A stretch of DNA of 39,187 nucleotides from Alphaproteobacteria bacterium (GTDB lineage: Bacteria; Pseudomonadota; Alphaproteobacteria; Puniceispirillales; Puniceispirillaceae): NCBI GenBank assembly GCA_016780765.1, contig JADHLH010000013.1:1-39187 (forward strand). Direction: 5' to 3'. The translations under genes were made by a program, and so were the position numbers. Positions 1 through 8,022 of the stretch are shown here, piece by piece; within the stretch, counting starts at the first letter, position 1; every line of letters begins with the position of its first letter. The notes below the pieces were generated by a model that was not told the DNA's origin, ran no database searches, and saw only the letters and a list, made by a program, of their open reading frames with translations.

Positions 1-1
1 C

Positions 2-703
2 GCGTCAAGCTGGATTGTCGACACGCTGGCCGAGGGCGAGAAAATCCAGTGTCAGATGCCGGAAAACACATTCCCGCTGCATGAGGCAAGCAGCTATCTG
101 CTGATTGCAGGCGGAATCGGGGTCACCGCTGTTCTGCCAATGGCGCGCGCATTGGATCAGGCGGGCAAGGCCTATCAGTTCATCTATTGCGTGCGCGACC
201 GGCAGGATGCGGCCTTTGTCGATGCGGTCGAGGCACTGAAGGGGGACACCACCATTCACTGCGATCAGGGTGAAGAGGATGGCTTCTTTGATTTCTGGCC
301 GCTTGTGGAAACGCCGGATGACCGGTTGATCTATTGCTGCGGGCCAAAAATCATGATGGAGGATCTGGAGGATATGACAGGCCACTGGCCTGAGCACCAG
401 ATCAATTTTGAGGACTTCAAGCCGGTCGAAATCATCAAGGCGGATGATGTGGCGTTTGCCATTGAACTGCAAAACGGGCGTCAGCTGGATGTGAAGCCGG
501 GCGAAACAATTCTTCAGGTATTGCGCGCGCATGGTCTTGAAACGCGGTCCTCGTGCGAGAGCGGTACCTGCGGCAGTTGCCGGACATCCTATCTGGCGGG
601 CGAAGTCGAGCATCGTGATCTTGTGTTGACCGATGATGAAAAAGCGCATGACATCATGATCTGTGTGTCCCGTGCCAAAGGGGTTGTTGTTCTTGATGTC
701 TGA
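2..703 (+). CDS. Phthalate-dioxygenase-type reductase, C-terminal part (5' end outside window)
   Basis: This is the electron-transfer partner of a Rieske oxygenase: it takes electrons from NAD(P)H through flavin and passes them to a 2Fe-2S centre. The frame is open to the left edge, so the flavin-binding N-terminus is missing; 233 residues are visible. The NAD-binding part shows LLIAGGIGVT and, later, YCCGPKIMMED. The last 85 residues are a plant-type ferredoxin domain with CESGTCGSC and a fourth cysteine in MICVSRA (C-x4-C-x2-C-x27-C). The order NAD domain then C-terminal ferredoxin is that of phthalate dioxygenase reductase and VanB. The stop overlaps the next gene's start by 8 nt, and the matching oxygenase lies at 4413-5717 on the other strand. 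The family is clear; the exact substrate system is inferred from neighbours. Confidence 0.9.
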   Translation, partial: ASSWIVDTLAEGEKIQCQMPENTFPLHEASSYLLIAGGIGVTAVLPMARALDQAGKAYQFIYCVRDRQDAAFVDAVEALKGDTTIHCDQGEEDGFFDFWPLVETPDDRLIYCCGPKIMMEDLEDMTGHWPEHQINFEDFKPVEIIKADDVAFAIELQNGRQLDVKPGETILQVLRAHGLETRSSCESGTCGSCRTSYLAGEVEHRDLVLTDDEKAHDIMICVSRAKGVVVLDV

Positions 704-1922
704 GTCTCGAAACAGGGCCGGGGTACGGCTTGGTATCATCGGGTTGGGAAGGGGCTTCATGCTGACCTTGCCGTCGCTTCTTGCCCATCCGGATATCACC
801 CTGTTTGCGGCCTGCTCGTCGCGGAGTGATGCCCGCAAACGGTTCGAAGATGATTTTGGCGGCATTGCCTATGCCGATTATGACGCGATGCTGGGCAATG
901 CAGATGTAGATGCTGTCTATGTGGCGACACCGCATGAATTGCATATGGAGCATACCGTTGCCGCGCTGGAGGCCGGTAAATGCGTGTTGCTGGAAAAGCC
1001 GATGGCAATCTCGCTTGCGCAGGCAACGGTGATCGTTGATGCAAGCAAGACCTATGGCAAGACTGTTATTGTAGGCCCCAGCCACAGTTTCGATCCGGCG
1101 GTTGGTGAGGCATTGCAGCTGATCAAGACGGGCGACTTTGGCAAGGTCAAAATTGTCCAGTCGGCATACCACACCAATTTCATGTACCGGCCAAGACGCC
1201 CGGAAGAGCTTGATACCAAACGCGGTGGCGGGGTCATTTTCTCGCAAGGGGCACACCAGTTTGACATTGCGCGCATGCTGGCTGGCGGCGTCGGGACCAG
1301 CCTTGTTGGCCAGGCAGGCGTGTGGGATGCCAGCAGGCATTCCGAAACTGCCTATACCGGCCTAATCCACTTTGCTGGCGGTGCTGTCGCCAATCTGACC
1401 TATTCAGGCAATGATTTCTATGATTCGGATATTGAACTCGGGTCGGTTTCGGAACTTGGTTTTCCGAAAAACATTGATCCCGGTGCGTCGCGGCGCATGC
1501 TGTCCAGGCTGGCCGGAAATGATGAGGCAAATCTGAAAAAAATACGCAGCTATCAGGGGCTTGAGGTCTTTCGCCAGTCACGCGCGCAGACAAAGAATGC
1601 CGAGCAGAATGAGCATTTTGGCGTGTGGCGTGTCTCGCTTGAACGCGCCGACCTGATGGTGTTCCATGACCGTATCGAAGTATATCATGAGAATGGTAAA
1701 TATATTCACAGCGTCGAGGGGCCGGCAGGGGCCACGCGCCGTACCGTTTGCGACGCACTTGTCGCTGCGGTCAACAAAGACCGGACACCGCTGCAAACCG
1801 CCGAATGGGCCATCGGCACGCTGGAATGCTGTGAAGCCATGATCGCATCATCAACAGACCAGCAGCCGGTACCCCTGACATTGCAGACGCCGGTGGATGG
1901 ACATCCAAACCTGCGGTTCTGA
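696..1922 (+). CDS. Gfo/Idh/MocA-family dehydrogenase, 4,5-dihydro-4,5-dihydroxyphthalate dehydrogenase-like
   Basis: A 408-residue NAD(P)-dependent oxidoreductase. The N-terminal Rossmann fold begins with LGIIGLGRG, the family signature LLEKPMA is present, and the C-terminal domain has GGGVIFSQGAHQFD, where the His and Asp belong to the active site of this family. I chose the ATG at 696, which overlaps the upstream stop (ATGTCTGA); an upstream ATG at 663 would add 11 residues unlike the family. In phthalate degraders the cis-dihydrodiol dehydrogenase (Pht4 type) is a Gfo/Idh/MocA protein. Its place here, between a dioxygenase reductase and a dihydroxyphthalate-decarboxylase homologue, supports that role: oxidation of a cis-dihydrodiol to a catechol. 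Family certain, substrate inferred. Confidence 0.85.
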   Translation: MSESRNRAGVRLGIIGLGRGFMLTLPSLLAHPDITLFAACSSRSDARKRFEDDFGGIAYADYDAMLGNADVDAVYVATPHELHMEHTVAALEAGKCVLLEKPMAISLAQATVIVDASKTYGKTVIVGPSHSFDPAVGEALQLIKTGDFGKVKIVQSAYHTNFMYRPRRPEELDTKRGGGVIFSQGAHQFDIARMLAGGVGTSLVGQAGVWDASRHSETAYTGLIHFAGGAVANLTYSGNDFYDSDIELGSVSELGFPKNIDPGASRRMLSRLAGNDEANLKKIRSYQGLEVFRQSRAQTKNAEQNEHFGVWRVSLERADLMVFHDRIEVYHENGKYIHSVEGPAGATRRTVCDALVAAVNKDRTPLQTAEWAIGTLECCEAMIASSTDQQPVPLTLQTPVDGHPNLRF

Positions 1923-1953
1923 CCCCCCGCAATCTTGAGCAAGGACACCCCGC

Positions 1954-2946
1954 ATGAAACTGTCTCTATCCGTAGCTGTAGGAAATTATGACCGGACGCG
2001 CGCGCTGGTCGATGGGCGTGTACAGATTGACGGCGTGCATCCGGCTATCATGACGCTGTCGCCTGAAGAAATGTTCTTTCGGGCGTTCCGGCATGCCGAT
2101 TTCGATATTACCGAACTGTCCCTTGCAAGCTATGCGGTGTCGCTGGCAAACGGGGCCAACAAATATGTGGCCCTGCCGATATTCCTGTCACGCGCATTTC
2201 GCCATTCATCGATTTATGTCACGCGTGCATCGGGCATCCAGACACCGGAGCAGATGCGGGGCAAGCGCATCGGCATTGCTGAATATCAGCTGACCGCCAA
2301 TGTCTGGGCGCGGGCATTGCTGGAAGATGATTTCGGTGTCAGCCCGTCTGAGATCACCTGGGTGCGCGGCGGTATGGATGCGCCAGTCCGGCCGGAAAAA
2401 CTGCATCTTGATCTGCCATCCGATTTGAAGGTAGAGGCAGTGAAAGCGGGAGACACGCTCAACCAGCTTATGAAAGATGGCAAGATTGACGGCTTTATCG
2501 GTCCGCGCGCGCCAAAATGCTTCTTTGAAGAGGATAGCAAAATCGTCCGTTTGTTCAATGACTCGGTGACTGTCGGTCTCGATTATTACGGGCGGACCGG
2601 CATATTCCCCATCATGCATGTTCTTGGGGTCCGAAGAATATTGCTCGAACACCAGCCGTTTCTGGCGCAGGCCCTGATCAAGGCGTTCGACGAGGCCAAG
2701 AACATCGCCGAGGCCGCGTTGGCTGACACCTCTGCAACCAAGGTCACCATGCCGTTTGTCGAGGATCATCTTGACCGGATCAAGGGCATCATGGGGACGA
2801 ATTTCTGGTCCTATGGCCTTGATGATGCCAATCGCAACACGCTGCAGACATTCCTTGATCATCACCACCGGCAGGGGCTGTCATCACGCGCACTGGCGGT
2901 TGATGAACTGTTTCCGGTCAACGCTGTCGAGGCATATTCACTGTAG
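1954..2946 (+). CDS. 4,5-dihydroxyphthalate decarboxylase-like protein
   Basis: A 330-residue protein resembling the Pht5 family, which removes one carboxylate from 4,5-dihydroxyphthalate to give protocatechuate. The fold is that of periplasmic binding proteins, and homologues are often annotated as ABC substrate-binding proteins. Here the N-terminus (MKLSLSVAVGNYDRTRAL) has no signal peptide, so a cytoplasmic enzyme fits better. The segment MRGKRIGIAEYQLTANVWAR is typical of the family. An AGCAAGGAC ribosome site precedes the ATG, 31 nt after the dehydrogenase stop, so the three plus-strand genes probably form one transcript. The substrate could be another ortho-dicarboxylated or otherwise substituted catechol. 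Confidence 0.8.
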   Translation: MKLSLSVAVGNYDRTRALVDGRVQIDGVHPAIMTLSPEEMFFRAFRHADFDITELSLASYAVSLANGANKYVALPIFLSRAFRHSSIYVTRASGIQTPEQMRGKRIGIAEYQLTANVWARALLEDDFGVSPSEITWVRGGMDAPVRPEKLHLDLPSDLKVEAVKAGDTLNQLMKDGKIDGFIGPRAPKCFFEEDSKIVRLFNDSVTVGLDYYGRTGIFPIMHVLGVRRILLEHQPFLAQALIKAFDEAKNIAEAALADTSATKVTMPFVEDHLDRIKGIMGTNFWSYGLDDANRNTLQTFLDHHHRQGLSSRALAVDELFPVNAVEAYSL

Positions 2947-2979
2947 GGTCCGGATCAGCATCCCTGCTGTGTGCGGCCA

Positions 2980-4410
2980 TCAAAAAGCGGCGAAATACTC
3001 ACGATGCTCCCAATCATTGACATGCGCGTCATGGCGGGCGATTTCGGCGCGTTTGATCGCGGCATAGACGTCGATAAACACATCCCCGAATGCGGCACGT
3101 ACAAAGCTGTCTCCGGCAGCCAGATCAATCGCCGCGCCAAGACCATGCGGCAGTCGCGCCAGCCCCGGGTCATAGGCATCAAGCGCGGCGTCGGGAAGTG
3201 TATGGCCGGATGTCAGGCCGTCACGACCAGCCAGCATCTGGCTGGCGAGATACAGATAGGGGTTTGCCGCAGGCTCACCACCGCGATTTTCGATGCGGCT
3301 TGCGCTGTCGTTTTCGGTCCAGAGCGCGCGCACCAGCGCACCGCGGCCATCATGGCTCCAGCAGACGCGTTCGGGGGCCAGCGAATGCGCCCGGAACCGC
3401 TTGTATCCGGTGATGGTGGGCACAGCAAACAGCGTCATGGCCGGCGCATGATGCAGCAATCCGGCAACCCAGCTGGCCGCAGCTGACGTCATCTCTTGCC
3501 CCGCTGTCGGCATAAAGACATTCTGCCCGTCTGTATCGGATAGTGACTGATGCAGGTGCCAGCCGTTGGCAAAGCTGCCCTCGATTCCCGGGCGACACAT
3601 GAAGCTGATGTGATAGCCGGCTCTTGCCAGCGTCTGGCGGAGCGCAGAGCGCAGCAGCACCATATCATCAGCTGCCCCGATGCCCGGCTGGACACCGCAG
3701 GTGAATTCCAGCTGGCTGGGACCGAATTCGATCTCGACACTGCGCAGCGGGATACCAAGACCGTCACAACACTGGCGAATGATGTCGGCAACCGGCTCCA
3801 TCGTATCAGCGTAATGTTCGGTCAGCAGCTGATAACCACGGTTCAGCGGCGCAACAGCAGGGGGTGAGCCCGGCTGGCCAATATCATCTTCAGACAAATC
3901 TCCATCCATGCGCCGATAGACATGCGCCTCAATCTCAAGGCCGGCGTTGAAGATCAAACCGTCATCGGCCAGCGCATTGGCTGCGCGCAGCGCAATGGCG
4001 CGCGTGTCCAGCGGCGATGCTGTGCCGTCCTTATGATAGATATCGGCCTGAATCCACGCCGTGTCATCCAGCCAGTCAAGCATGAAGAACCTGTCTGGAT
4101 CGGGCATCATGATGATATCGCCAAGCCCGGCCACCCCGGCAAGCCCGGTTATTTCATTCTGCCAGACGGGCAGTATTGTGCGGTGCGACAAGTCCTTCAG
4201 CAACAGACTGGACGGTGCCGTCATGCCACTGGAAAACAGCGCCTTGATCTGGCTGGCGGCAAATGACTTGCCGCGAATGACACCATGCTGGTCGGCAAAG
4301 CCAACGCGAATGGTGCGAATTCTGTCTGCATCAATCCGGTTGATGATCTCGGCGACTTTGCGGCGCTGTGTATCGTCATAGATGTTATGACGCTCGGCAA
4401 ATCCGGCCAT
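2980..4410 (-). CDS. Glutamine-synthetase-family gamma-glutamyl ligase
   Basis: A 476-residue member of the glutamine synthetase superfamily. Metal and glutamate ligands are recognisable: GLEIEAHVY (Glu159, Glu161), VEIEFGPSQLEFTCG (Glu228, Glu235), NGWHLHQSL (His285) and an arginine-rich end with SRIENRGGEPAANPYLY. I start at the ATG at 4410, 2 nt after the Rieske gene's stop; a TTG three codons upstream is possible. Relatives outside nitrogen assimilation ligate glutamate to amines, such as PuuA (putrescine), IpuC (isopropylamine) and the TdnQ/AtdA1 proteins that act with a Rieske aniline dioxygenase. Coupling to a Rieske gene here resembles that last arrangement. The protein may make or consume a gamma-glutamyl amide; the amine is unknown. 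A housekeeping GlnA is less likely given sequence and context. Confidence 0.85.
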   Translation of the reverse strand: MAGFAERHNIYDDTQRRKVAEIINRIDADRIRTIRVGFADQHGVIRGKSFAASQIKALFSSGMTAPSSLLLKDLSHRTILPVWQNEITGLAGVAGLGDIIMMPDPDRFFMLDWLDDTAWIQADIYHKDGTASPLDTRAIALRAANALADDGLIFNAGLEIEAHVYRRMDGDLSEDDIGQPGSPPAVAPLNRGYQLLTEHYADTMEPVADIIRQCCDGLGIPLRSVEIEFGPSQLEFTCGVQPGIGAADDMVLLRSALRQTLARAGYHISFMCRPGIEGSFANGWHLHQSLSDTDGQNVFMPTAGQEMTSAAASWVAGLLHHAPAMTLFAVPTITGYKRFRAHSLAPERVCWSHDGRGALVRALWTENDSASRIENRGGEPAANPYLYLASQMLAGRDGLTSGHTLPDAALDAYDPGLARLPHGLGAAIDLAAGDSFVRAAFGDVFIDVYAAIKRAEIARHDAHVNDWEHREYFAAF

Positions 4411-4412
4411 GA

Positions 4413-5717
4413 TTACCAACCGGCCTTGTCACGACGGTCACGATATCCGTCCAGCCATTCTTTGCGCGGGCATCCGGAATCCATGATGCTGTCATGCCAT
4501 TCCGGCCCAATAGCAGGCGAACCCTCGGCGCGGTGCAATGGCAATTCGGCATTGGTTTCGGTGCTGGCAGCCTTGTCCATACTGCGCAGCAGCATCGCCC
4601 GATAGCGCGATATGGCCACATCGGTGCCGGCCAGATTTTCGCGGCTGCGATCGGTGATTGCGCCAGGGGATTCCACCGCCCACTGGTCATGCACATTGAT
4701 GTCCATGCCCATGCCGGTATAGGTCTCATCTTCCTGTTCGGACGGATCATATCCCCACTGATTGAACCGCCCCACCCGTGGTTTGTAATCGGGAAGGCGG
4801 TACAGTTCCATGCGCTGTTCGCGCATCCGCGGCTTGTCGACAGGCGCGTCATAGCTGGTGAAATGCGCATACCAATAGCAGTTGTGATCATCGACTGGTA
4901 CATGCCACTGGGTAATGGCCATGCTCTTGCTCATCGGAATCACGATGGCATTTGGGAAGATAAGGTTGGTTACCCGCACATGATCGCGTGACTCGCTCAG
5001 ATGTCGGCGCGCCTCAATCTGCAGGCCAAAATCGGTGCGCTGTACATCGATGGTGGGTGCTGGAAAATTCCGCATGATCCAGGTCACAGGCACGTCTTCA
5101 TCACCGGTACCACCGCGGAACTGCCTGCCATAGGCATCATCCGTATCTTCATCCTGCAGATAGCGATGCAGGAACGAGGCATGCGCCGGGTCAATACCGA
5201 CCTCTACCGCCTGAAGATAGTTGCATTCAAGGAACCCCTTGAAGGCGAAAACATGGCTGTCGGGTGCGACCAGCGAATCGATGGCAGGCAATGGCGGCGG
5301 GTCACACGGACCAAGATAGCCGAAAATCATGCCATTGCGTTCAACGCACGGATAGGCTGCCTGACCAAAATGCCGGACGCGGTTGTTTTCGGGAAGTTCC
5401 CCCGGTTGGTCCAGACAGCTGCCCTCGGCATCGAACAGCCAGCCATGGAACGGACAGCGCAGCCCATTGGCTTCAAGCCGGCCATAACACAGATCAGCCT
5501 GACGATGCGGGCAATGCCGGTCGATCAGGCCCAATGTGCCTTCGCCATCGCGAAACAACACCAGATCCTCACCAAAGATGCGAACCGGTACCACCGGCCT
5601 GTTGCCTGAAAGCTCGTCGGAAAGCGCAACGGGCTGCCAATAGCGGCGCATCAAAGTGCCGCCCGGTGTACCCGTGTCAGTTTCGGTCAATTTCTTGTTC
5701 ATTTCGGGGGCAAGCAT
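4413..5717 (-). CDS. Rieske non-haem iron oxygenase, phthalate 4,5-dioxygenase type
   Basis: A 434-residue terminal oxygenase, close to the usual length of the phthalate dioxygenase oxygenase subunit. The Rieske cluster ligands are C69-x-H71-x16-C88-x2-H91 (RHCPHRQAD and CPFHGW). The mononuclear iron site is GIDPAHASFLH, with Asp176, His179 and His184. I chose the ATG at 5717 because MLAPEMNKKL and the following LMRRYWQPVA match the family start, and because GGGAG sits 5-8 nt upstream; the longer frame to 5867 adds 50 unrelated residues. The enzyme should use electrons from the reductase at 2-703 to hydroxylate an aromatic ring. No beta subunit is seen, as expected for this alpha-only class. 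It is transcribed with the ligase gene that follows. Confidence 0.9.
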   Translation of the reverse strand: MLAPEMNKKLTETDTGTPGGTLMRRYWQPVALSDELSGNRPVVPVRIFGEDLVLFRDGEGTLGLIDRHCPHRQADLCYGRLEANGLRCPFHGWLFDAEGSCLDQPGELPENNRVRHFGQAAYPCVERNGMIFGYLGPCDPPPLPAIDSLVAPDSHVFAFKGFLECNYLQAVEVGIDPAHASFLHRYLQDEDTDDAYGRQFRGGTGDEDVPVTWIMRNFPAPTIDVQRTDFGLQIEARRHLSESRDHVRVTNLIFPNAIVIPMSKSMAITQWHVPVDDHNCYWYAHFTSYDAPVDKPRMREQRMELYRLPDYKPRVGRFNQWGYDPSEQEDETYTGMGMDINVHDQWAVESPGAITDRSRENLAGTDVAISRYRAMLLRSMDKAASTETNAELPLHRAEGSPAIGPEWHDSIMDSGCPRKEWLDGYRDRRDKAGW

Positions 5718-5899
5718 GACATCTCCCGTTCCTGTCGGAACAAATTCACAATAACCCGTCAGGGGCCATATTTTCGCAGACAGACCTGCGATCCCGGCGG
5801 TAAAGTCTATCAGGTATTGACGGCTTTGCAATTTGGCTGATTGCCTGACAGCAAGACACGATAACAAGTTTTGGAACAGATACGGGCAGCGACCAAATC
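5718..5899. promoter_or_regulatory. Divergent intergenic region between Rieske operon and fadJ-like gene
   Basis: This 182-bp gap must hold promoters for both directions. On the minus strand a weak sigma70-like pair is visible: TTGCAA at 5826-5831 and TAGACT at 5804-5809, with 16 nt between. Just downstream of it is an inverted repeat TCGCAG-N6-CTGCGA (5774-5791), which could be an operator or a 5' UTR hairpin. No convincing plus-strand promoter is seen; TTGACG at about 5817 has no good -10 partner. All of this is by eye. Confidence 0.3.
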
Positions 5900-7966
5900 A
5901 TGAGCATTGTAACTGACATTCGTGGCACTGCCGGCGTGATCCTGATCGACCGCGTGCCGGTGAACGCGATCAACCATGATATTCGCAGTGGTATCCTCGA
6001 CGCGCTTGCCGAACTGGCTGGCAATCCATCGCTCGACCGGATTGTGCTGGCTGGTGCGGGCAAAATCTTTGCCGCCGGGGCAGATGCCGGCGAATTCAGC
6101 AAACCGCCAACCGATCCAGGACTGCCAAAAGTTGTGGCTGCCATCGAGGCTTCATCCCTGCCAGTGGTGGCAGCCATTCGCGGGGCCTGTCTTGGTGGCG
6201 GTCTGGAACTGGCGCTGGCCTGCAGGTGGCGCATTGCCGATCAGACAGCGCAGCTTGGCCTGCCCGAGGTTGTTCTTGGTGTCGTGCCGGGATCAGGCGG
6301 CACACAGCGATTGCCGCGTCTTGTGGGGATGGAAACGGCGCTGTCGATGATTCCGCAAGGCCGCAGTCTGAAGGCGGCGGCGGCATGTGAGGCCGGACTG
6401 GTTGATGCGCTGGATGATGATCCGCTCAAGGCTGCTTGCGAGGCCGATCTTGCTGCTGCATTGGCGCGCCCGCCGATCAGCGCCATGCCGCGGCCGCTTG
6501 CTGCACCCGAAGCGGCAGCGGCCGCCCGCAAGACGGCAGCAAAAAAGATGCGCGGCCAGCGTGCCCCGGCCGAAGCCATCACACTGGTTGAACTGACGGC
6601 AGACACAGACTTTGAAACAGGTCTGGCAAAGGAACGGGCGTGCTTTCTGGAGCTGCGCTCAACAGCCGAATGCGCTGCGTTGCGGCATGTGTTTTTTGCC
6701 GAAAGGGCGGCGCGCCCACCCGCCAGTGTAAAGGCCGCTGACCCACAGTCGCTGGACAAGACGGTTGTTGTCGGCGGCGGTACGATGGGGGCCGGCATTG
6801 CCTATGCGCTGATGCAGTCGGGATCTGCCGTTACGCTTGTAGAACGTGATGACGAGGCAGCCACCAGCGCGCGTGCCCGTGTATCCGGGTTGCTGGATGC
6901 CGCTGTCAGTCGCGGGCTGACATCCGCAGACAAAGCCGCTGCACAGCTGACAAGCATGCGGTTTCAGGCCGGGTATGACGATTTGCAGGATGGCGGACTT
7001 GCCATCGAGGCGGCGTTCGAGGATATGGCGGTGAAGAAAGACGTGTTGGCCGCGCTGGACAGTGCTATGCCGGATGCTGTCCTGGCGACCAACACATCAT
7101 ATCTGGATATTGACAAGATGGCTGGCTGGCTGGCTGATCCGTCACGGCTTGTCGGCCTGCATTTCTTCAGTCCGGCGCATATCATGAAGTTGCTGGAAAT
7201 TGTCCGCGGCAAGGCCAGCAGTGATATGGCGCTGGCCACCGGATTTGCGCTGGCAAAACGCCTTGGCAAGCTGCCTGTAATGGTTGGTGTGTGTGACGGC
7301 TTTGTGGGCAACCGGATGTTGCAGCGCGTGCGTGAAGCGGCAGAACATCTGTTGCTGGACGGGGCGGAATTCACCCAGATCGACCGGGTCATGACCAATT
7401 TCGGCTATGCGATGGGGCTGTATATGACGCAAGACCTGTCCGGCCTCGATATCGCCTGGGCGAACCGCAAACGGCAGGCTGACAACCGTGATCCAAATCG
7501 GCGATACAGCCGCGTGCAGGACGAAATGTGCGCTGCTGGCCGCTTGGGCCGCAAGTCTGGTGCGGGCTGGTATGTCTATGAAGACGGGGCAAAGCCGGTC
7601 CCCAACCCGGGCGTGGCAGCTCTTGTCGAAGCCGAGGCAGAGCGTCATGGAATCAGCCGCCGGCCGATGGATGATGACGCGGTGCTGAATACGCTGCTAT
7701 TGGCCCTGATCAATGAGGCGGCAGGCCTGCTGGGCGAGGGGATTGCTGGCCGCGCGGCCGATGTCGATCTGGTGCTTGTCCATGGGTATGGCTTTCCACG
7801 GTTCCGCGGCGGGCCCCTGTTCCATGCTCACCAGATCGGCATCGCCACCATCCATGAACAGCTGAAAGAGCTGGAAGCGGGCGACCCGTTGGTCTGGAAG
7901 GTGGCACCGTTGATCGAACAGCTGGTGGCAGACGGGAAGGGCTTTCTGGATCAGGACGCCAAATGA
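5900..7966 (+). CDS. Bifunctional enoyl-CoA hydratase / 3-hydroxyacyl-CoA dehydrogenase (FadB/FadJ type)
   Basis: A 688-residue beta-oxidation enzyme that hydrates enoyl-CoA and oxidises the 3-hydroxyacyl-CoA. The N-terminal crotonase domain (about 1-190) has the oxyanion hole and both catalytic glutamates in GGGLELALAC and LPEVVLGVVPGSGG. The NAD-binding domain starts near residue 287 with TVVVGGGTMGAGIAYAL. The dehydrogenase catalytic dyad is in GLHFFSPAHIMKLLEIV (His and Glu), and GFVGNRML follows. The C-terminal helical repeat contains GYGFPRFRGGP. It is slightly shorter than E. coli FadB (about 729) but complete. No thiolase or acyl-CoA dehydrogenase adjoins it; it may serve general fatty-acid oxidation or the end of the aromatic pathway next door. 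Confidence 0.93.
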   Translation: MSIVTDIRGTAGVILIDRVPVNAINHDIRSGILDALAELAGNPSLDRIVLAGAGKIFAAGADAGEFSKPPTDPGLPKVVAAIEASSLPVVAAIRGACLGGGLELALACRWRIADQTAQLGLPEVVLGVVPGSGGTQRLPRLVGMETALSMIPQGRSLKAAAACEAGLVDALDDDPLKAACEADLAAALARPPISAMPRPLAAPEAAAAARKTAAKKMRGQRAPAEAITLVELTADTDFETGLAKERACFLELRSTAECAALRHVFFAERAARPPASVKAADPQSLDKTVVVGGGTMGAGIAYALMQSGSAVTLVERDDEAATSARARVSGLLDAAVSRGLTSADKAAAQLTSMRFQAGYDDLQDGGLAIEAAFEDMAVKKDVLAALDSAMPDAVLATNTSYLDIDKMAGWLADPSRLVGLHFFSPAHIMKLLEIVRGKASSDMALATGFALAKRLGKLPVMVGVCDGFVGNRMLQRVREAAEHLLLDGAEFTQIDRVMTNFGYAMGLYMTQDLSGLDIAWANRKRQADNRDPNRRYSRVQDEMCAAGRLGRKSGAGWYVYEDGAKPVPNPGVAALVEAEAERHGISRRPMDDDAVLNTLLLALINEAAGLLGEGIAGRAADVDLVLVHGYGFPRFRGGPLFHAHQIGIATIHEQLKELEAGDPLVWKVAPLIEQLVADGKGFLDQDAK

Positions 7967-8022
7967 CCACGTCAGATAACCACATCTGATCATGACATCT
8001 GATAGGGCGGGCGGGTTACAGA

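Noticed and set aside
1954-2946. The decarboxylase-like protein as an ABC transporter binding protein
   Set aside because: It has no signal peptide and no transporter genes beside it; it stands with phthalate-type enzymes.
2971-3486. Plus-strand frame continuing after the decarboxylase-like gene
   Set aside because: It is antisense to the glutamine-synthetase-like gene, whose conserved residues are unambiguous.
7967-8022. Direct repeat ACATCTGAT (7982 and 7995) between convergent genes as a terminator or attachment site
   Set aside because: The repeats are direct, short and without a stable stem or T-run, so neither role can be supported.
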